Source: JAJRZX01 sp964472295 | GTDB taxonomy: Bacteria > Desulfobacterota > GWC2-55-46 > JADFVP01 | Length of the DNA stretch: 51,684 nucleotides | Direction: 5' to 3' | Assembly (NCBI GenBank): GCA_964472295.1 | Contig: CAYYJQ010000014.1 | Location: forward strand, 1 to 51,684 | Shown here: positions 24,392 through 33,217 of the stretch, in pieces | How positions within the stretch are numbered: position 1 is the first letter of the stretch | How the letters are laid out: each line of letters starts with the position of its first letter | Notes under the pieces: generated by a model | What the model saw: the letters and a program-made list of their open reading frames with translations, nothing else | The model's database searches: none | What the model was told of the DNA's origin: nothing | Position numbers and translations under genes: made by a program

Positions 24392-26473
24392 GTGGGAATT
24401 TCAGTTGAGAACATGGCGAGGTTCAGGCGGGGCGCGGATTATCTTCTTCCGGCGGGGGTTCTTGGCATCCTTGCCATGATGATACTCCCCATGCCGCCCC
24501 TTCTCCTTGACGTGCTTCTCTCCTTCAACATCACGGCGGCCATTATAATCCTCCTTGTGGGCATATACGTAAGGCGGCCCCTTGATTTTTCCACCTTTCC
24601 GGTAATCCTCCTCATGACGACTCTATCGCGTCTCTCCATGAACATTGCCTCCACTCGGCTCATACTCCTTCATGGGAACAACGGCCCCGGGGCCGCGGGC
24701 AATGTGATAAGGAGTTTTGGCCAGTTCGTTGTGGGCGGCAACTATGCCGTGGGTTTCATCATCTTCGTCATCCTTGTAATCATAAACTTCGTGGTCATCA
24801 CAAAGGGCGCCGGCCGCATAGCCGAGGTCTCGGCGAGGTTCACCCTTGACGCCATGCCCGGTAAGCAGATGAGCATAGACGCTGACCTGAACGCGGGCAT
24901 CATTGATAATGACGAGGCGCGCCAAAGGCGCGCGGACATTGCCATGGAGGCGGATTTTTACGGCTCAATGGACGGCGCGAGCAAGTTTGTAAGGGGCGAT
25001 GCCGTAGCCGGCATCATGATAACGGTCATAAACATCTTCGGCGGCCTTGTAATCGGCATCTTTCAGCACGGGATGCCTGCCGCGGAGGCGGCGCGAACAT
25101 ACACCATACTCACCGTGGGCGATGGGCTCGTGGCGCAGGTTCCGGCCCTTATCATCTCCACCGCGGCGGGTGTCATAGTCTCTCACGTCTCGTCGAGCGC
25201 GGACATGGGAAAGACCATTGGCAGGCAGTTCACCTCTGACATGCGTCCGGCCATGATAGCCTCTGCCATACTATTCCTCTTCGCCCTTGTGCCGGGACTG
25301 CCGCACCTGGCCTTTCTCATGCTCTCGGTCCTTGCCGGGGGCCTTGCCTATGCCATAAGGCGTTTTGGGGGCGAGGCTTTGGAACTTGAAGAAGATACTC
25401 CCGTGGATACAGAGACAGGGGAAGAAGCCATTACCGAGCCCATTGATTATGTCCCCCGTCTTGACACCCTCTCGCTCGAGGTGGGCTACCGCCTCATTCC
25501 CCTTGTAGATTCCTCTGGCGGCGGCGACCTCCTTGAGCGGATAAGGGCCATAAGGCGTCAGCTTGCCGAGGACCTTGGCCTTATCGTGCCGCCGGTGCAC
25601 ATAAAGGACAATCTTGAGGTAAAGCCCTCGGAGTATGTATTTCTCATAAAGGGTGTAGAAGTGGCAAGGAGCGAACTACTTCCGGGCAACTCCCTTGCCA
25701 TAGACCCTGGCAACGCCCGTCCAGGGCTTCAGGGCACGCCTGCCAGGGACCCCACCTTTGGGCTTCCCGCTGTCTGGGTCCCTGACGAGAGCGCCGAGAA
25801 GGCCCAGATAATGGGCTATACGGTTGTGCCCCACGCGGCAATTATAGCCACGCATATAACGGAACTCCTGAAGTCTCATACAACAGACCTCCTTGGTCGT
25901 CAGGACGTGCAGACCCTGCTTGACAGGTTTGCCGAGACAAGCCCCAAGGTGGTGGAGGAACTTGTGCCCGGGCTCCTCAGCCTTGGCGGCGTTCAGAAGG
26001 TCCTTCAGAACCTCCTTGGCGAGCAGGTATCCATAAGGGACCTGCAGACAATACTTGAGACGCTGGCAGACTTCGCGCCTTCTGTAAAGGACACGGACGT
26101 GCTTACCGAGTATGTGAGGATGAGGCTCGCAAGGCAGATTACAAGGAGCGCCCAGGGCGGCGACGGCATGATTCGTGCAGTAGTCATGGGGCAGGAGATA
26201 GAAGACGTGCTTGAGAAATCAGTGCAGGAGACAGCGCAGGGAGTACGTTTTGTCATGGAGCCGGGGCTCGCAAGAAGCGTCATGGAGAAGGTGGGCGAGG
26301 CGTTGCAGTCTGTCACGTCCATGGGGTATGAGCCCGTGATACTCACCAACAGGATGGTGAGGAGGTTCTTGCGGCGCCTTACGGAGAGGAATTTTTCATC
26401 CGTGCCCGTGCTCTCCCATGATGAGATTTCCAGAGAGGCCAGGGTGCAGACACTAAAGATTGTGAGGCTCTAA
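24392..26473 (+). CDS. flhA: Flagellar export gate protein FlhA
   Basis: 693 residues, the normal FlhA length. GTG 24392 has a G-rich site (cgggggttta) before it; ATG 24413 would remove 7 residues. The N-terminal half has about eight membrane helices with the FHIPEP-family signature (FSTFPVILLMTTLSRLSMNIASTR). The loop GKQMSIDADLNAGIIDNDEARQRR follows. The C-terminal cytoplasmic ring domain (about 330-693) binds chaperone-substrate complexes and FliJ. Four bp separate it from flhF. Confidence 0.95.
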   Translation: MGISVENMARFRRGADYLLPAGVLGILAMMILPMPPLLLDVLLSFNITAAIIILLVGIYVRRPLDFSTFPVILLMTTLSRLSMNIASTRLILLHGNNGPGAAGNVIRSFGQFVVGGNYAVGFIIFVILVIINFVVITKGAGRIAEVSARFTLDAMPGKQMSIDADLNAGIIDNDEARQRRADIAMEADFYGSMDGASKFVRGDAVAGIMITVINIFGGLVIGIFQHGMPAAEAARTYTILTVGDGLVAQVPALIISTAAGVIVSHVSSSADMGKTIGRQFTSDMRPAMIASAILFLFALVPGLPHLAFLMLSVLAGGLAYAIRRFGGEALELEEDTPVDTETGEEAITEPIDYVPRLDTLSLEVGYRLIPLVDSSGGGDLLERIRAIRRQLAEDLGLIVPPVHIKDNLEVKPSEYVFLIKGVEVARSELLPGNSLAIDPGNARPGLQGTPARDPTFGLPAVWVPDESAEKAQIMGYTVVPHAAIIATHITELLKSHTTDLLGRQDVQTLLDRFAETSPKVVEELVPGLLSLGGVQKVLQNLLGEQVSIRDLQTILETLADFAPSVKDTDVLTEYVRMRLARQITRSAQGGDGMIRAVVMGQEIEDVLEKSVQETAQGVRFVMEPGLARSVMEKVGEALQSVTSMGYEPVILTNRMVRRFLRRLTERNFSSVPVLSHDEISREARVQTLKIVRL

Positions 26474-26476
26474 GGT

Positions 26477-27517
26477 ATGCAGATAAAGAGGTTCAGGGCC
26501 GCTACCACGAAAGAGGCCCTCCAGATGGTGAGAAAGGAATTAGGGCCAGAGGCCCTTGTTGTTGAGACGAGGAAACTGGAAAAGGGCGGTTTTGAGGTGG
26601 TTGCCGCCATTGACCGTGAAGAGGGCGCCCCGCTCCGTCAGGCAGGGGCCAGGGGCGGCATCTCCGCGGACTTTCTCCTTGACGAGATGCGCGAAATAAA
26701 GGAACTCCTCGTGTCCATGGCAGGTCATGGAGAGGAAGAGGGCGCGGCATACAGGACCTTGAGGAGAGAGATGATTAATAACGGCCTTGACAGCGGCCTT
26801 GTCATAAGGCTCCTTGCCGGGGCAAGGTCAAGGGGGCTCGCAGGCGGCGGCGAAAGAAATGGCATGGCGCGTCTCAGGGGCGCGGTAAGACGTGAACTCG
26901 AACGCTTCATACACGTAAAGGACTTACTCTCTGATTCGAGAATAATCTCTTTTATAGGGCCCACCGGCGCTGGAAAGACAACCACCATGGCGAAACTCGC
27001 GGCAGAGGCAATGGTGAAGAAGAAGAAAAAGGTAGCCCTTCTTACCATGGATACCCTTCGCATAGGGGCACCGGACCAGGTGCTGAAGTATGGAGAGATG
27101 ATGGGAGCGCGCGTGGGCGTGGCCACAAGGGCCGGCGAGGCAAGGGACTTTATACAAAAAGAGCATGATTCAAGTCTCATATTACTCGATACGCCGGGCA
27201 TGAACCTCAAGAAAGAGAACTCCTTGAGCAATCTCAAGGCCCTTGCCTCTGAAGTGCCGGGCCTTACCTTCAACCTTGTCCTGAGTCTCAGGGAGAGGGA
27301 CGACTGCCTCTCAGAGAGCATACGCAGGGTCTCGGGCCTGCCCGTGGGTTCCATTACATTTACAAAACTCGACGAGGCCGCTTCTTTCGGGCAGATGCTC
27401 AACATCTCCGCGCGGGCCAGGCGGCCCATAAGTTACCTCGCCACGGGGCAGAGGGTCCCTGGAGACATACTCCGTGCCACGGTCAGCGGGGTGCTCGATT
27501 ATCTCATGCCTGCCTGA
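26477..27517 (+). CDS. flhF: Flagellar GTPase FlhF
   Basis: 346 residues. The N-terminal B region starts MQIKRFRAATTKEALQMVRKELGPEALVVET; the helical N domain follows. The SRP-type G domain has P loop GPTGAGKTTT at 161-170, the G3-like LLDTPG and the G4 element TKLD. FlhF localises to the cell pole and sets flagellar position and number together with FlhG. The G3 motif DTPG replaces the common DTAG. Likely polar flagellation is an inference from the FlhF/FlhG pair. Confidence 0.94.
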   Translation: MQIKRFRAATTKEALQMVRKELGPEALVVETRKLEKGGFEVVAAIDREEGAPLRQAGARGGISADFLLDEMREIKELLVSMAGHGEEEGAAYRTLRREMINNGLDSGLVIRLLAGARSRGLAGGGERNGMARLRGAVRRELERFIHVKDLLSDSRIISFIGPTGAGKTTTMAKLAAEAMVKKKKKVALLTMDTLRIGAPDQVLKYGEMMGARVGVATRAGEARDFIQKEHDSSLILLDTPGMNLKKENSLSNLKALASEVPGLTFNLVLSLRERDDCLSESIRRVSGLPVGSITFTKLDEAASFGQMLNISARARRPISYLATGQRVPGDILRATVSGVLDYLMPA

Positions 27518-27640
27518 TAGGGGGGGCGAAGAGGGGGGGCGACGGGGTGACGGGATGAAGAGGCGCACGTGGGCGAAGAGGGGGAGGGGTGATGGGGGCG
27601 ATGGGGGGGAGATTTGTAGGATGGGGGGAACGAAGCGAAA
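27518..27640. repeat. G-rich low-complexity tract between flhF and flhG
   Basis: Short degenerate G-run units (gaaggggggg, gacggggtgacggg, gatgggggcgat). It is the fourth G-rich tract on the coding strand at a gene junction. No gene is visible in 27518-27818; the remainder holds the element at 27614-27651 and leader sequence. Confidence 0.65.
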
Positions 27641-27651
27641 CCCATCAAAGA
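27614..27651. repeat. Dispersed WVERxxTH-type element, copy 2
   Basis: Core gaacgaagcgaaacccatc, preceded by tgtaggatgggg. In one forward frame it spells GWGERSETHQ. It is related to 24243-24280 and 37881-37910. Confidence 0.6.
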
Positions 27652-27818
27652 ATGGCCTTAAGTAGATGTGAAATGGGCGAAAGATGTTATGCAGGGCGCA
27701 ACATGACGAATCGCCTTGGCGTGATAGAGGAAACCGGGAAAAAACCGATAGGCCGGGGGCCGGATAAACCATATGCCGCTTCATGGTGAACGGTCCGAAT
27801 GGTCAGAGAGGACTGATA

Positions 27819-28709
27819 ATGAGTGAGACGGGGAGAGAAAAAAATACGGTCATGGAAAAGAAGGAAAAGGCGGACGAGGCGCCAAAAAAAGCCTCTACCG
27901 TGAGGGTCATATCCGTGACAAGCGGAAAGGGCGGAGTGGGGAAGACGAACTGCGTCGTGAACCTTGCCATATCCCTTGCCAGGACAGGAAAGAGGGTCCT
28001 TGTCCTTGACGCGGACCTCGGGCTATGCAACCTCGATGTAATGCTCGGGCTCACGCCAAAGTACAACATCAAGCACGTCCTCTCTGGAGAGAAGACCATC
28101 GAGGAGATAATCGTCAGGGGACCCGAGGGCATCATGATAATACCAGCGGCCTCGGGCATTCAGGAACTTACGAGCCTGAAGGTGGAAGAGAGGCTGGCCC
28201 TTACGGCGGGGCTGGAGCGCCTCGACAGCGACGTTGACATCATGTTCATAGACACAGGGGCCGGAATATCGAGCAATGTCATGTTCTTTAACACAGCGGC
28301 CACAGAGATAATAGTCGTCGTGACGCCCGAGCCTACTTCTCTTACGGACGCCTATGCCCTCATGAAGGTCCTCATGAAGAAACACGGTGAGAAGAACTTC
28401 AAACTCCTTGTGAACACGGCGCGCGGAGACAAGGAGGGTAAGAACATCTACAGCATCATAAGCCTTGTTGCCGGAAGGTTTCTGAATGTATCGCTCGAGT
28501 ACCTTGGCTGCGTGGTGCACGACGAAAAGGTATCGCGGGCCGTGCTTAACCAGAGGGCGGTTGTGGATATGTTCCCCGAGACAGCGGCGAGCCTCTGTTT
28601 CAAGGGGCTTTCCAGAAGGCTGTCCACGATGAAAGTGGAGACGAACCCAAAGGGTGGGATGCAGCTCTTCTGGAAGAACATGCTCAACGCGCAGGACAGC
28701 CCCTTATGA
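27819..28709 (+). CDS. flhG: Flagellar number regulator FlhG/FleN (MinD-like ATPase)
   Basis: 296 residues from ATG 27819 (agagagga 6 nt upstream; ATG 27783 lacks a good site). The deviant Walker A SGKGGVGKT is at 35-43. Also present are the switch I region DADLGLCNLDVMLGL, the switch II region FIDTGAGIS and the C-terminal membrane-targeting helix region (SLCFKGLSRRLSTM). FlhG activates FlhF GTPase and limits flagellar number; in some species (FleN) it also inhibits the master activator. It lies directly ahead of fliA. Confidence 0.92.
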   Translation: MSETGREKNTVMEKKEKADEAPKKASTVRVISVTSGKGGVGKTNCVVNLAISLARTGKRVLVLDADLGLCNLDVMLGLTPKYNIKHVLSGEKTIEEIIVRGPEGIMIIPAASGIQELTSLKVEERLALTAGLERLDSDVDIMFIDTGAGISSNVMFFNTAATEIIVVVTPEPTSLTDAYALMKVLMKKHGEKNFKLLVNTARGDKEGKNIYSIISLVAGRFLNVSLEYLGCVVHDEKVSRAVLNQRAVVDMFPETAASLCFKGLSRRLSTMKVETNPKGGMQLFWKNMLNAQDSPL

Positions 28710-28742
28710 AAAAAAGGCTTAAGGCATGGAAGGAGGTCTTTT

Positions 28743-29528
28743 GTGAGGATACTTGGGACTGAGAAGATGAGAAAGCCGGCAACTAAAAAGAAAGGGCAGT
28801 TGACCGAAGCCGAGAGAGACGCCCTTATGACCGAGCATGTGCGCCTTGTGAAGATAATCGCCCACCACATAGCGGTTCACCTGCCTCCACATATTGACGT
28901 TAATGACCTTGTGAGCGCCGGGGCCGTCGGGCTCCTCGAGGCCATAGACAAGTTTGACGCCGCAAGGGGTATTAAGTTTAAGACCTACGCGTCGATAAGG
29001 ATACGTGGGGCCATTATGGACGAACTCCGGGGCATGGACTGGATGACACGCTCCATGCGCGAAAAATCCAATATGCTAAAGAGGGCCTTTGGCGAGATAG
29101 AGAGACGCAAGGGAGGGCCAGCCGATGAGAAGGATGTGGCGGCCTTTCTCGGCATGAGCGTTGAGGAACTGAGGACCCTCCTTGGAAAGGTGAGCGCCTG
29201 CAGTGTCGTGAACATCGAGGACCTTGCCGGGGACAGCGACCACAAGATGGATATTCTTGAGTGTATAGAAGACCCAAAGGGCGCCGACCCCATGGCCTTC
29301 GCAAGGTTCAGCGAGATAAGCAATACCCTCGCCGGCCTCGTGGACTCTCTCCCTGAGAAGGAAAAACTCATGGTATCTCTCTATTACTTCGAGGAACTTA
29401 CCATGAAGGAAATAGGCAGAATAATGAATATTACGGAATCAAGGGTCTGCCAGATACACAGCCAGGCCATGCACAGGCTCAAGGCGCGCATGATGTTGCG
29501 GGTGCAGGAAGACGTAAGTTTGATATGA
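28743..29528 (+). CDS. fliA: Flagellar sigma-28 factor FliA
   Basis: 261 residues from GTG 28743, with a strong ggaggt 6 nt upstream; ATG 28767 is in frame but lacks a comparable site. Region 2 is clear (IDVNDLVSAGAVGLLEAIDKFD, IKFKTYASIRIRGAIMDELR), as is the region 3 linker. Region 4 ends ELTMKEIGRIMNITESRVCQIHSQAMHRLK, a helix-turn-helix for the -35 element. It directs late flagellar and chemotaxis transcription. Candidate FliA promoters in this window are at 39106, 41761 and 41896. It is probably held by FlgM, which is not in the window. Confidence 0.95.
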   Translation: MRILGTEKMRKPATKKKGQLTEAERDALMTEHVRLVKIIAHHIAVHLPPHIDVNDLVSAGAVGLLEAIDKFDAARGIKFKTYASIRIRGAIMDELRGMDWMTRSMREKSNMLKRAFGEIERRKGGPADEKDVAAFLGMSVEELRTLLGKVSACSVVNIEDLAGDSDHKMDILECIEDPKGADPMAFARFSEISNTLAGLVDSLPEKEKLMVSLYYFEELTMKEIGRIMNITESRVCQIHSQAMHRLKARMMLRVQEDVSLI

Positions 29529-29579
29529 GCCGGTCTGGTTCTGGACAAATGCTGGCCCTGAAGAGAGGGGAGGTTTGGT

Positions 29580-31505
29580 ATGCCGGGAACCGCGCGATTA
29601 ATAGAGGCGCTTGGATGTGATGACCCCGCGAAGAGGAGGGTGGCCTGCGAGGAAATAGCCGCCACAGAGCCGGACAGGGAGTTCGTGCCCTACCTTGTCA
29701 AGGCCCTTGGCGACAGGGACCACGGCGTATCCGAGGCCGCCATGAACGCCCTCATGTCCATTGGCGGCGATGATGTCGTACGAGGGGTTACGCCCCTCCT
29801 CGCCGATGGCGAGGCAAGGCTCAGGAACAGGGCAATTGAGATACTCATTGCCGCGGGAACCATTGCCACCGGGCCGGTCTCGACCATGCTCGACGACATT
29901 GACGATGATGTGGTGAAGTTTGCCGTTGACATACTCGCCGGCATAGAAGACCCGGCGCCTGCCGAGAGGGTGGCCCGGCTCCTCAAACACGATAATCCCA
30001 ATGTGCGTGGCGCCGCGGCCCTGTACATGGGCCGGGCCCGCCCGGAGGGGGCTGCTTCTCATATTACGGAGGCCCTCGATGACGCCGAGCAGTGGGTACG
30101 CTTCTCGGCCATCGAGGCGCTCGGGTATCTCGGCGATATTCGATACCTTGAACCCCTTCTTGAGATAGTGAGGCAGGAAGAGGGCCTGCTCCGCGAGGCC
30201 GCCCTTGACGCCCTGTCGAGGATGGCCACTACGGCGAATTCCTATGAGATACTCATGACACTGGAGGCGTCTGTAAAGGATGCGGGGATAATTCCGGCTG
30301 GCTCCATTGTCGGCATACTCGAGAAGGCCGCCGGGGCCCCCTGGGATGTGGGAAGTTTCATAAACCTCGGGGACATGCTCTTCAAGGTCTTTGATAGGGC
30401 CGCCTGTGAGACAGACCCGGAGACTCGAAAGACAGCGCTCAAGGGGTTCGCGCTAACAAGGGACGGGCGGGGCCTTAAGAGGGTCCTTGAGTTCATTGAT
30501 GACCAGGAGGAACTCGACGAGGAGACCGCCGAGTTCATAGACGGCGTCCTCGTGGACCTCTTCTCGGGCGCAAGGATGCCGGAGGAGGCCATTGAGTGCA
30601 TTGTGTGCGGAGAGGATAAAAAGGCCATTCCTCTCATAGAGGCGGCTGGAAGGCTCCGCGCCGTGGAGGCCCTGCCTGCCCTTGAGAAGGCCCTCGGGAA
30701 CGCCTCCAAGGAGACCGCGCGCGCGATACTCAGGACCTTTGACGAAATCGGCTCGCCTGAATCGGAGAAGATACTCAGAAAATCTCTCTACTCGCCGGAC
30801 GGCCACGTTAGAAAGATGGCCGCGATGACCCTTGTGAGGATAGCCGGAGAGGCAGTTACCGATGACCTCTTCTCCGTGCTCCTGAGGGAAAAATACCCGG
30901 ACGTTATCAAGGGCATCAGCGAGGCCCTTGCCTCCATAGGCACACCAGGGGTGCGAAAGGGTTTTGAGAACCTTCTTAAGAGCAAGAGAAGCGATATGAG
31001 GGAGGTGGCCTGCCGGGGGCTTGGCATGATGGGAGGCGATGATTCCGTGGCGCCACTTGTAGAGGCGACTGGAGACAGCGAGGGCGCGGTGAGAAGGGCG
31101 GCCTATGTGGCGCTCTCCATGCTGGGAACCCCCGGGGCGGTTGGGGCCATTATCAAGGGACTCAACCTCGGTGAGAGAGATATAAGCATAGCCATACTCG
31201 ATTCTATTGACTCCATTACCACCGATGAACTCCGCGCCGCCGTGCGCGGACTCCTTGGGGACCCTGACCTCTGGGTAAGGCATCACGCCGCCACGCTCCT
31301 TGGCGAGATGATGGACAGCGATGCAGAGGAAGACCTCCTCAAGGTCCTTGAAGAAGACGCCCCGCCTGTAAAGGCCGCGGCGGCCGGGGCCCTTGCCAGG
31401 CTGGCTTCCATGAGGGCCGTGCCAGTTCTTAAAAACCTTTATGCTGATTCCGACCCCTCGCTTAGAAGCGCTATTGAGCGGGCAATCGAGGAGATAGGAT
31501 GCTGA
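29580..31505 (+). CDS. HEAT-repeat protein coupled to cheR
   Basis: 641 residues, cytoplasmic (no signal or membrane segment), built almost wholly of HEAT/PBS-lyase-like repeats of about 31 residues. Recognisable units include VPYLVKALGDRDHGVSEAAM, LLADGEARLRNRAIEILI, ITEALDDAEQWVRFSAIEAL and LGDPDLWVRHHAATLLGEM. A less regular region spans about 225-330. The 3' end overlaps cheR by 7 bp, so they are probably translated together. HEAT proteins are protein-binding scaffolds; none of its motifs suggests catalysis. Its place between fliA and cheR points to organising chemotaxis or motor proteins, which is inference. Confidence 0.8.
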   Translation: MPGTARLIEALGCDDPAKRRVACEEIAATEPDREFVPYLVKALGDRDHGVSEAAMNALMSIGGDDVVRGVTPLLADGEARLRNRAIEILIAAGTIATGPVSTMLDDIDDDVVKFAVDILAGIEDPAPAERVARLLKHDNPNVRGAAALYMGRARPEGAASHITEALDDAEQWVRFSAIEALGYLGDIRYLEPLLEIVRQEEGLLREAALDALSRMATTANSYEILMTLEASVKDAGIIPAGSIVGILEKAAGAPWDVGSFINLGDMLFKVFDRAACETDPETRKTALKGFALTRDGRGLKRVLEFIDDQEELDEETAEFIDGVLVDLFSGARMPEEAIECIVCGEDKKAIPLIEAAGRLRAVEALPALEKALGNASKETARAILRTFDEIGSPESEKILRKSLYSPDGHVRKMAAMTLVRIAGEAVTDDLFSVLLREKYPDVIKGISEALASIGTPGVRKGFENLLKSKRSDMREVACRGLGMMGGDDSVAPLVEATGDSEGAVRRAAYVALSMLGTPGAVGAIIKGLNLGERDISIAILDSIDSITTDELRAAVRGLLGDPDLWVRHHAATLLGEMMDSDAEEDLLKVLEEDAPPVKAAAAGALARLASMRAVPVLKNLYADSDPSLRSAIERAIEEIGC

Positions 31506-32356
31506 GAACGGCCACAAAGACAAGACCAGGCATTTCCATGGAGACCTTCCATCTCATGAGGGATCTCATTTACAAGAGGTGCGGCATATTCTTCGCCGAT
31601 ACCAAGCGCTACCTTATCGAGACAAGGCTCGGCGGGAGGCTCAGGGACCTGAACCTCAAGAGTTTTGAGGATTATTACTACTACCTTGTCTACGACGCAA
31701 GGAAAGAAGTTGAGATTAACAGGCTCATAGGGTGCATTGTCACCAATGAGACGAGTTTCTACAGGGACAGGCCCCAGTTAAATAGTTTCATAAATGACGT
31801 TGTGCCCGAGATACTCAAGTCCAGGGAAAATGACGTGCTCAAGGAACTCCGCATATGGAGCTCGGCCTCGTCCACAGGGGAAGAACCCTACACCCTGGCC
31901 ATGATGCTCATGGACAGGGGCCTGCACCTTAAGGGCTGGCGCGTCAGGATAACTGGCTCGGACATAAGCGACAATGTGCTTCACTCGGCAAGAAGGGGTG
32001 TCTATGACGGCTATTCCCTCCGTAATACCCCCGAGGACATAAAGGCAAAGTATTTTTTCATGACAGGCGACAGGTACTCGGTGGTGAAGAAGGTAAAGGA
32101 CACCGTCTCTTTCAAGAAGATAAACATGATGGACAGGGCCGCCGTATCAACGGTGCGGGGAGTGGATGTGGTCTTTTGCAGAAACGTGCTCATATACTTT
32201 GATGACGCATCCAAGAGGGCGGTCTTTACGCATATATACGACAGCCTCAGGCCCGGAGGATACCTTCTCCTTGGTTTCTCCGAGTCCCTCCATAACCTCA
32301 CGAGGCTCTTTACACCCGTAAGGATGGGGCGCGCTCTTGTATACAGGAGGTCATGA
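31499..32356 (+). CDS. cheR: Chemotaxis protein methyltransferase CheR
   Basis: 285 residues. The N-terminal helical CheR domain (FHLMRDLIYKRCGIFFADTKRYLIETRL) precedes the SAM domain with RIWSSASSTGEEPYTLAM, SDISDNVLHSARRGVY and VDVVFCRNVLIYFD. It methylates glutamates on chemoreceptors using S-adenosylmethionine, opposing CheB. ATG 31499 overlaps the HEAT gene by 7 bp, and the next receiver gene starts on its stop. Confidence 0.95.
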   Translation: MLRTATKTRPGISMETFHLMRDLIYKRCGIFFADTKRYLIETRLGGRLRDLNLKSFEDYYYYLVYDARKEVEINRLIGCIVTNETSFYRDRPQLNSFINDVVPEILKSRENDVLKELRIWSSASSTGEEPYTLAMMLMDRGLHLKGWRVRITGSDISDNVLHSARRGVYDGYSLRNTPEDIKAKYFFMTGDRYSVVKKVKDTVSFKKINMMDRAAVSTVRGVDVVFCRNVLIYFDDASKRAVFTHIYDSLRPGGYLLLGFSESLHNLTRLFTPVRMGRALVYRRS

Positions 32357-32730
32357 TGGGGGTGATGATGGAACAGATACTTGTAGTGGATGATTGTAAT
32401 GTAACAAGAAAACTTATCTCCTTCATGGTCAAGGGCAAAGGGTACAGGACTCAGGGGGCCGCCAACGGAGTCGAGGGCCTTGAGAGACTCGCCTCCACTG
32501 ACGTGGACCTCATCATCACGGACCTCAATATGCCGCTAATGGACGGACTCGAGTTCTCGAAGAACGTGAGGCAGATAGAGGCCTACAGGCATATCCCCAT
32601 AATAATGCTCACAACAGAGGCAGGCGAGGAGGACAGGAAAATGGGAGAGGAGGCCGGTATAAGCAGTTACCTTGTAAAACCCGTGAAGCCGGAGAGGCTT
32701 ATCGAGGAGATAGAACGGTTTATCCATTAA
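32356..32730 (+). CDS. Single-domain response regulator (CheY-like)
   Basis: 124 residues from ATG 32356, 5 nt after AGGAGG (32345-32350); several other in-frame starts lie at 32353, 32365 and 32368. It is a bare receiver domain: acidic pair in VVDDCN, phospho-acceptor Asp56 in IITDLNMPLMDG, Thr in IIMLTTEA and Lys in YLVKPVKP. No output domain is present. It overlaps cheR by one base. It could be a second CheY or a phosphate sink; the next gene looks more like the classic motor CheY. Confidence 0.85.
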   Translation: MGVMMEQILVVDDCNVTRKLISFMVKGKGYRTQGAANGVEGLERLASTDVDLIITDLNMPLMDGLEFSKNVRQIEAYRHIPIIMLTTEAGEEDRKMGEEAGISSYLVKPVKPERLIEEIERFIH

Positions 32731-32788
32731 TAGGCTTCACGCCCCTCAATTGGAGTTGCCGGGGCCAACCTGTAAAGGAGATGGGACG

Positions 32789-33172
32789 ATGGCTGACGCT
32801 AATATGAAGATACTCGTAGTGGACGACTTTGCTACCATGAGAAAGATAATCAAGAACCTTCTAAGGGAACTTGGCTACTCAAACGTGGAGGAGGCCGAGG
32901 ACGGGGCACAGGCCCTTGATAAACTCAGGGCAGGGGGCTTCAACTTTGTCATAACAGACTGGAACATGCCAAACATGCCGGGTATTGAACTATTAAAGAC
33001 CATCAGGCAGACCGAGGACATAAAGGACATGCCCATATTAATGGTCACCGCCGAGGCCGAGAAGGACAAGGTAGTGGCCGCCGTGCAGGCAAAGGTAAAC
33101 AACTACGTGGTAAAGCCCTTTACCGCCGCTGTGCTCAAGGAGAAGATAGACGCCATATTCGAGAAGTTATAG
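32789..33172 (+). CDS. cheY: Chemotaxis response regulator CheY
   Basis: 127 residues from ATG 32789, with aaggagatg upstream; the frame is open from 32750 without support. It closely follows the CheY pattern: KILVVDDFATMRKIIKNLL, phospho-acceptor Asp57 in FVITDWNMP, the motif IELLKTIRQ, MVTAEA and the lysine in YVVKPF. One detail is MPNMPG where MPNMDG is more common. It is expected to bind FliM when phosphorylated by the CheA encoded 45 bp downstream. Confidence 0.93.
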   Translation: MADANMKILVVDDFATMRKIIKNLLRELGYSNVEEAEDGAQALDKLRAGGFNFVITDWNMPNMPGIELLKTIRQTEDIKDMPILMVTAEAEKDKVVAAVQAKVNNYVVKPFTAAVLKEKIDAIFEKL

Positions 33173-33217
33173 GAAGATACTGAAGAAGAACCGCATATAT
33201 TCAGAAAGGACCAAGTC

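Noticed and set aside
30453..31523. Minus-strand frame of 356 codons over the HEAT-repeat gene
   Set aside because: The plus strand has regular HEAT repeats; this frame has none and no start context.
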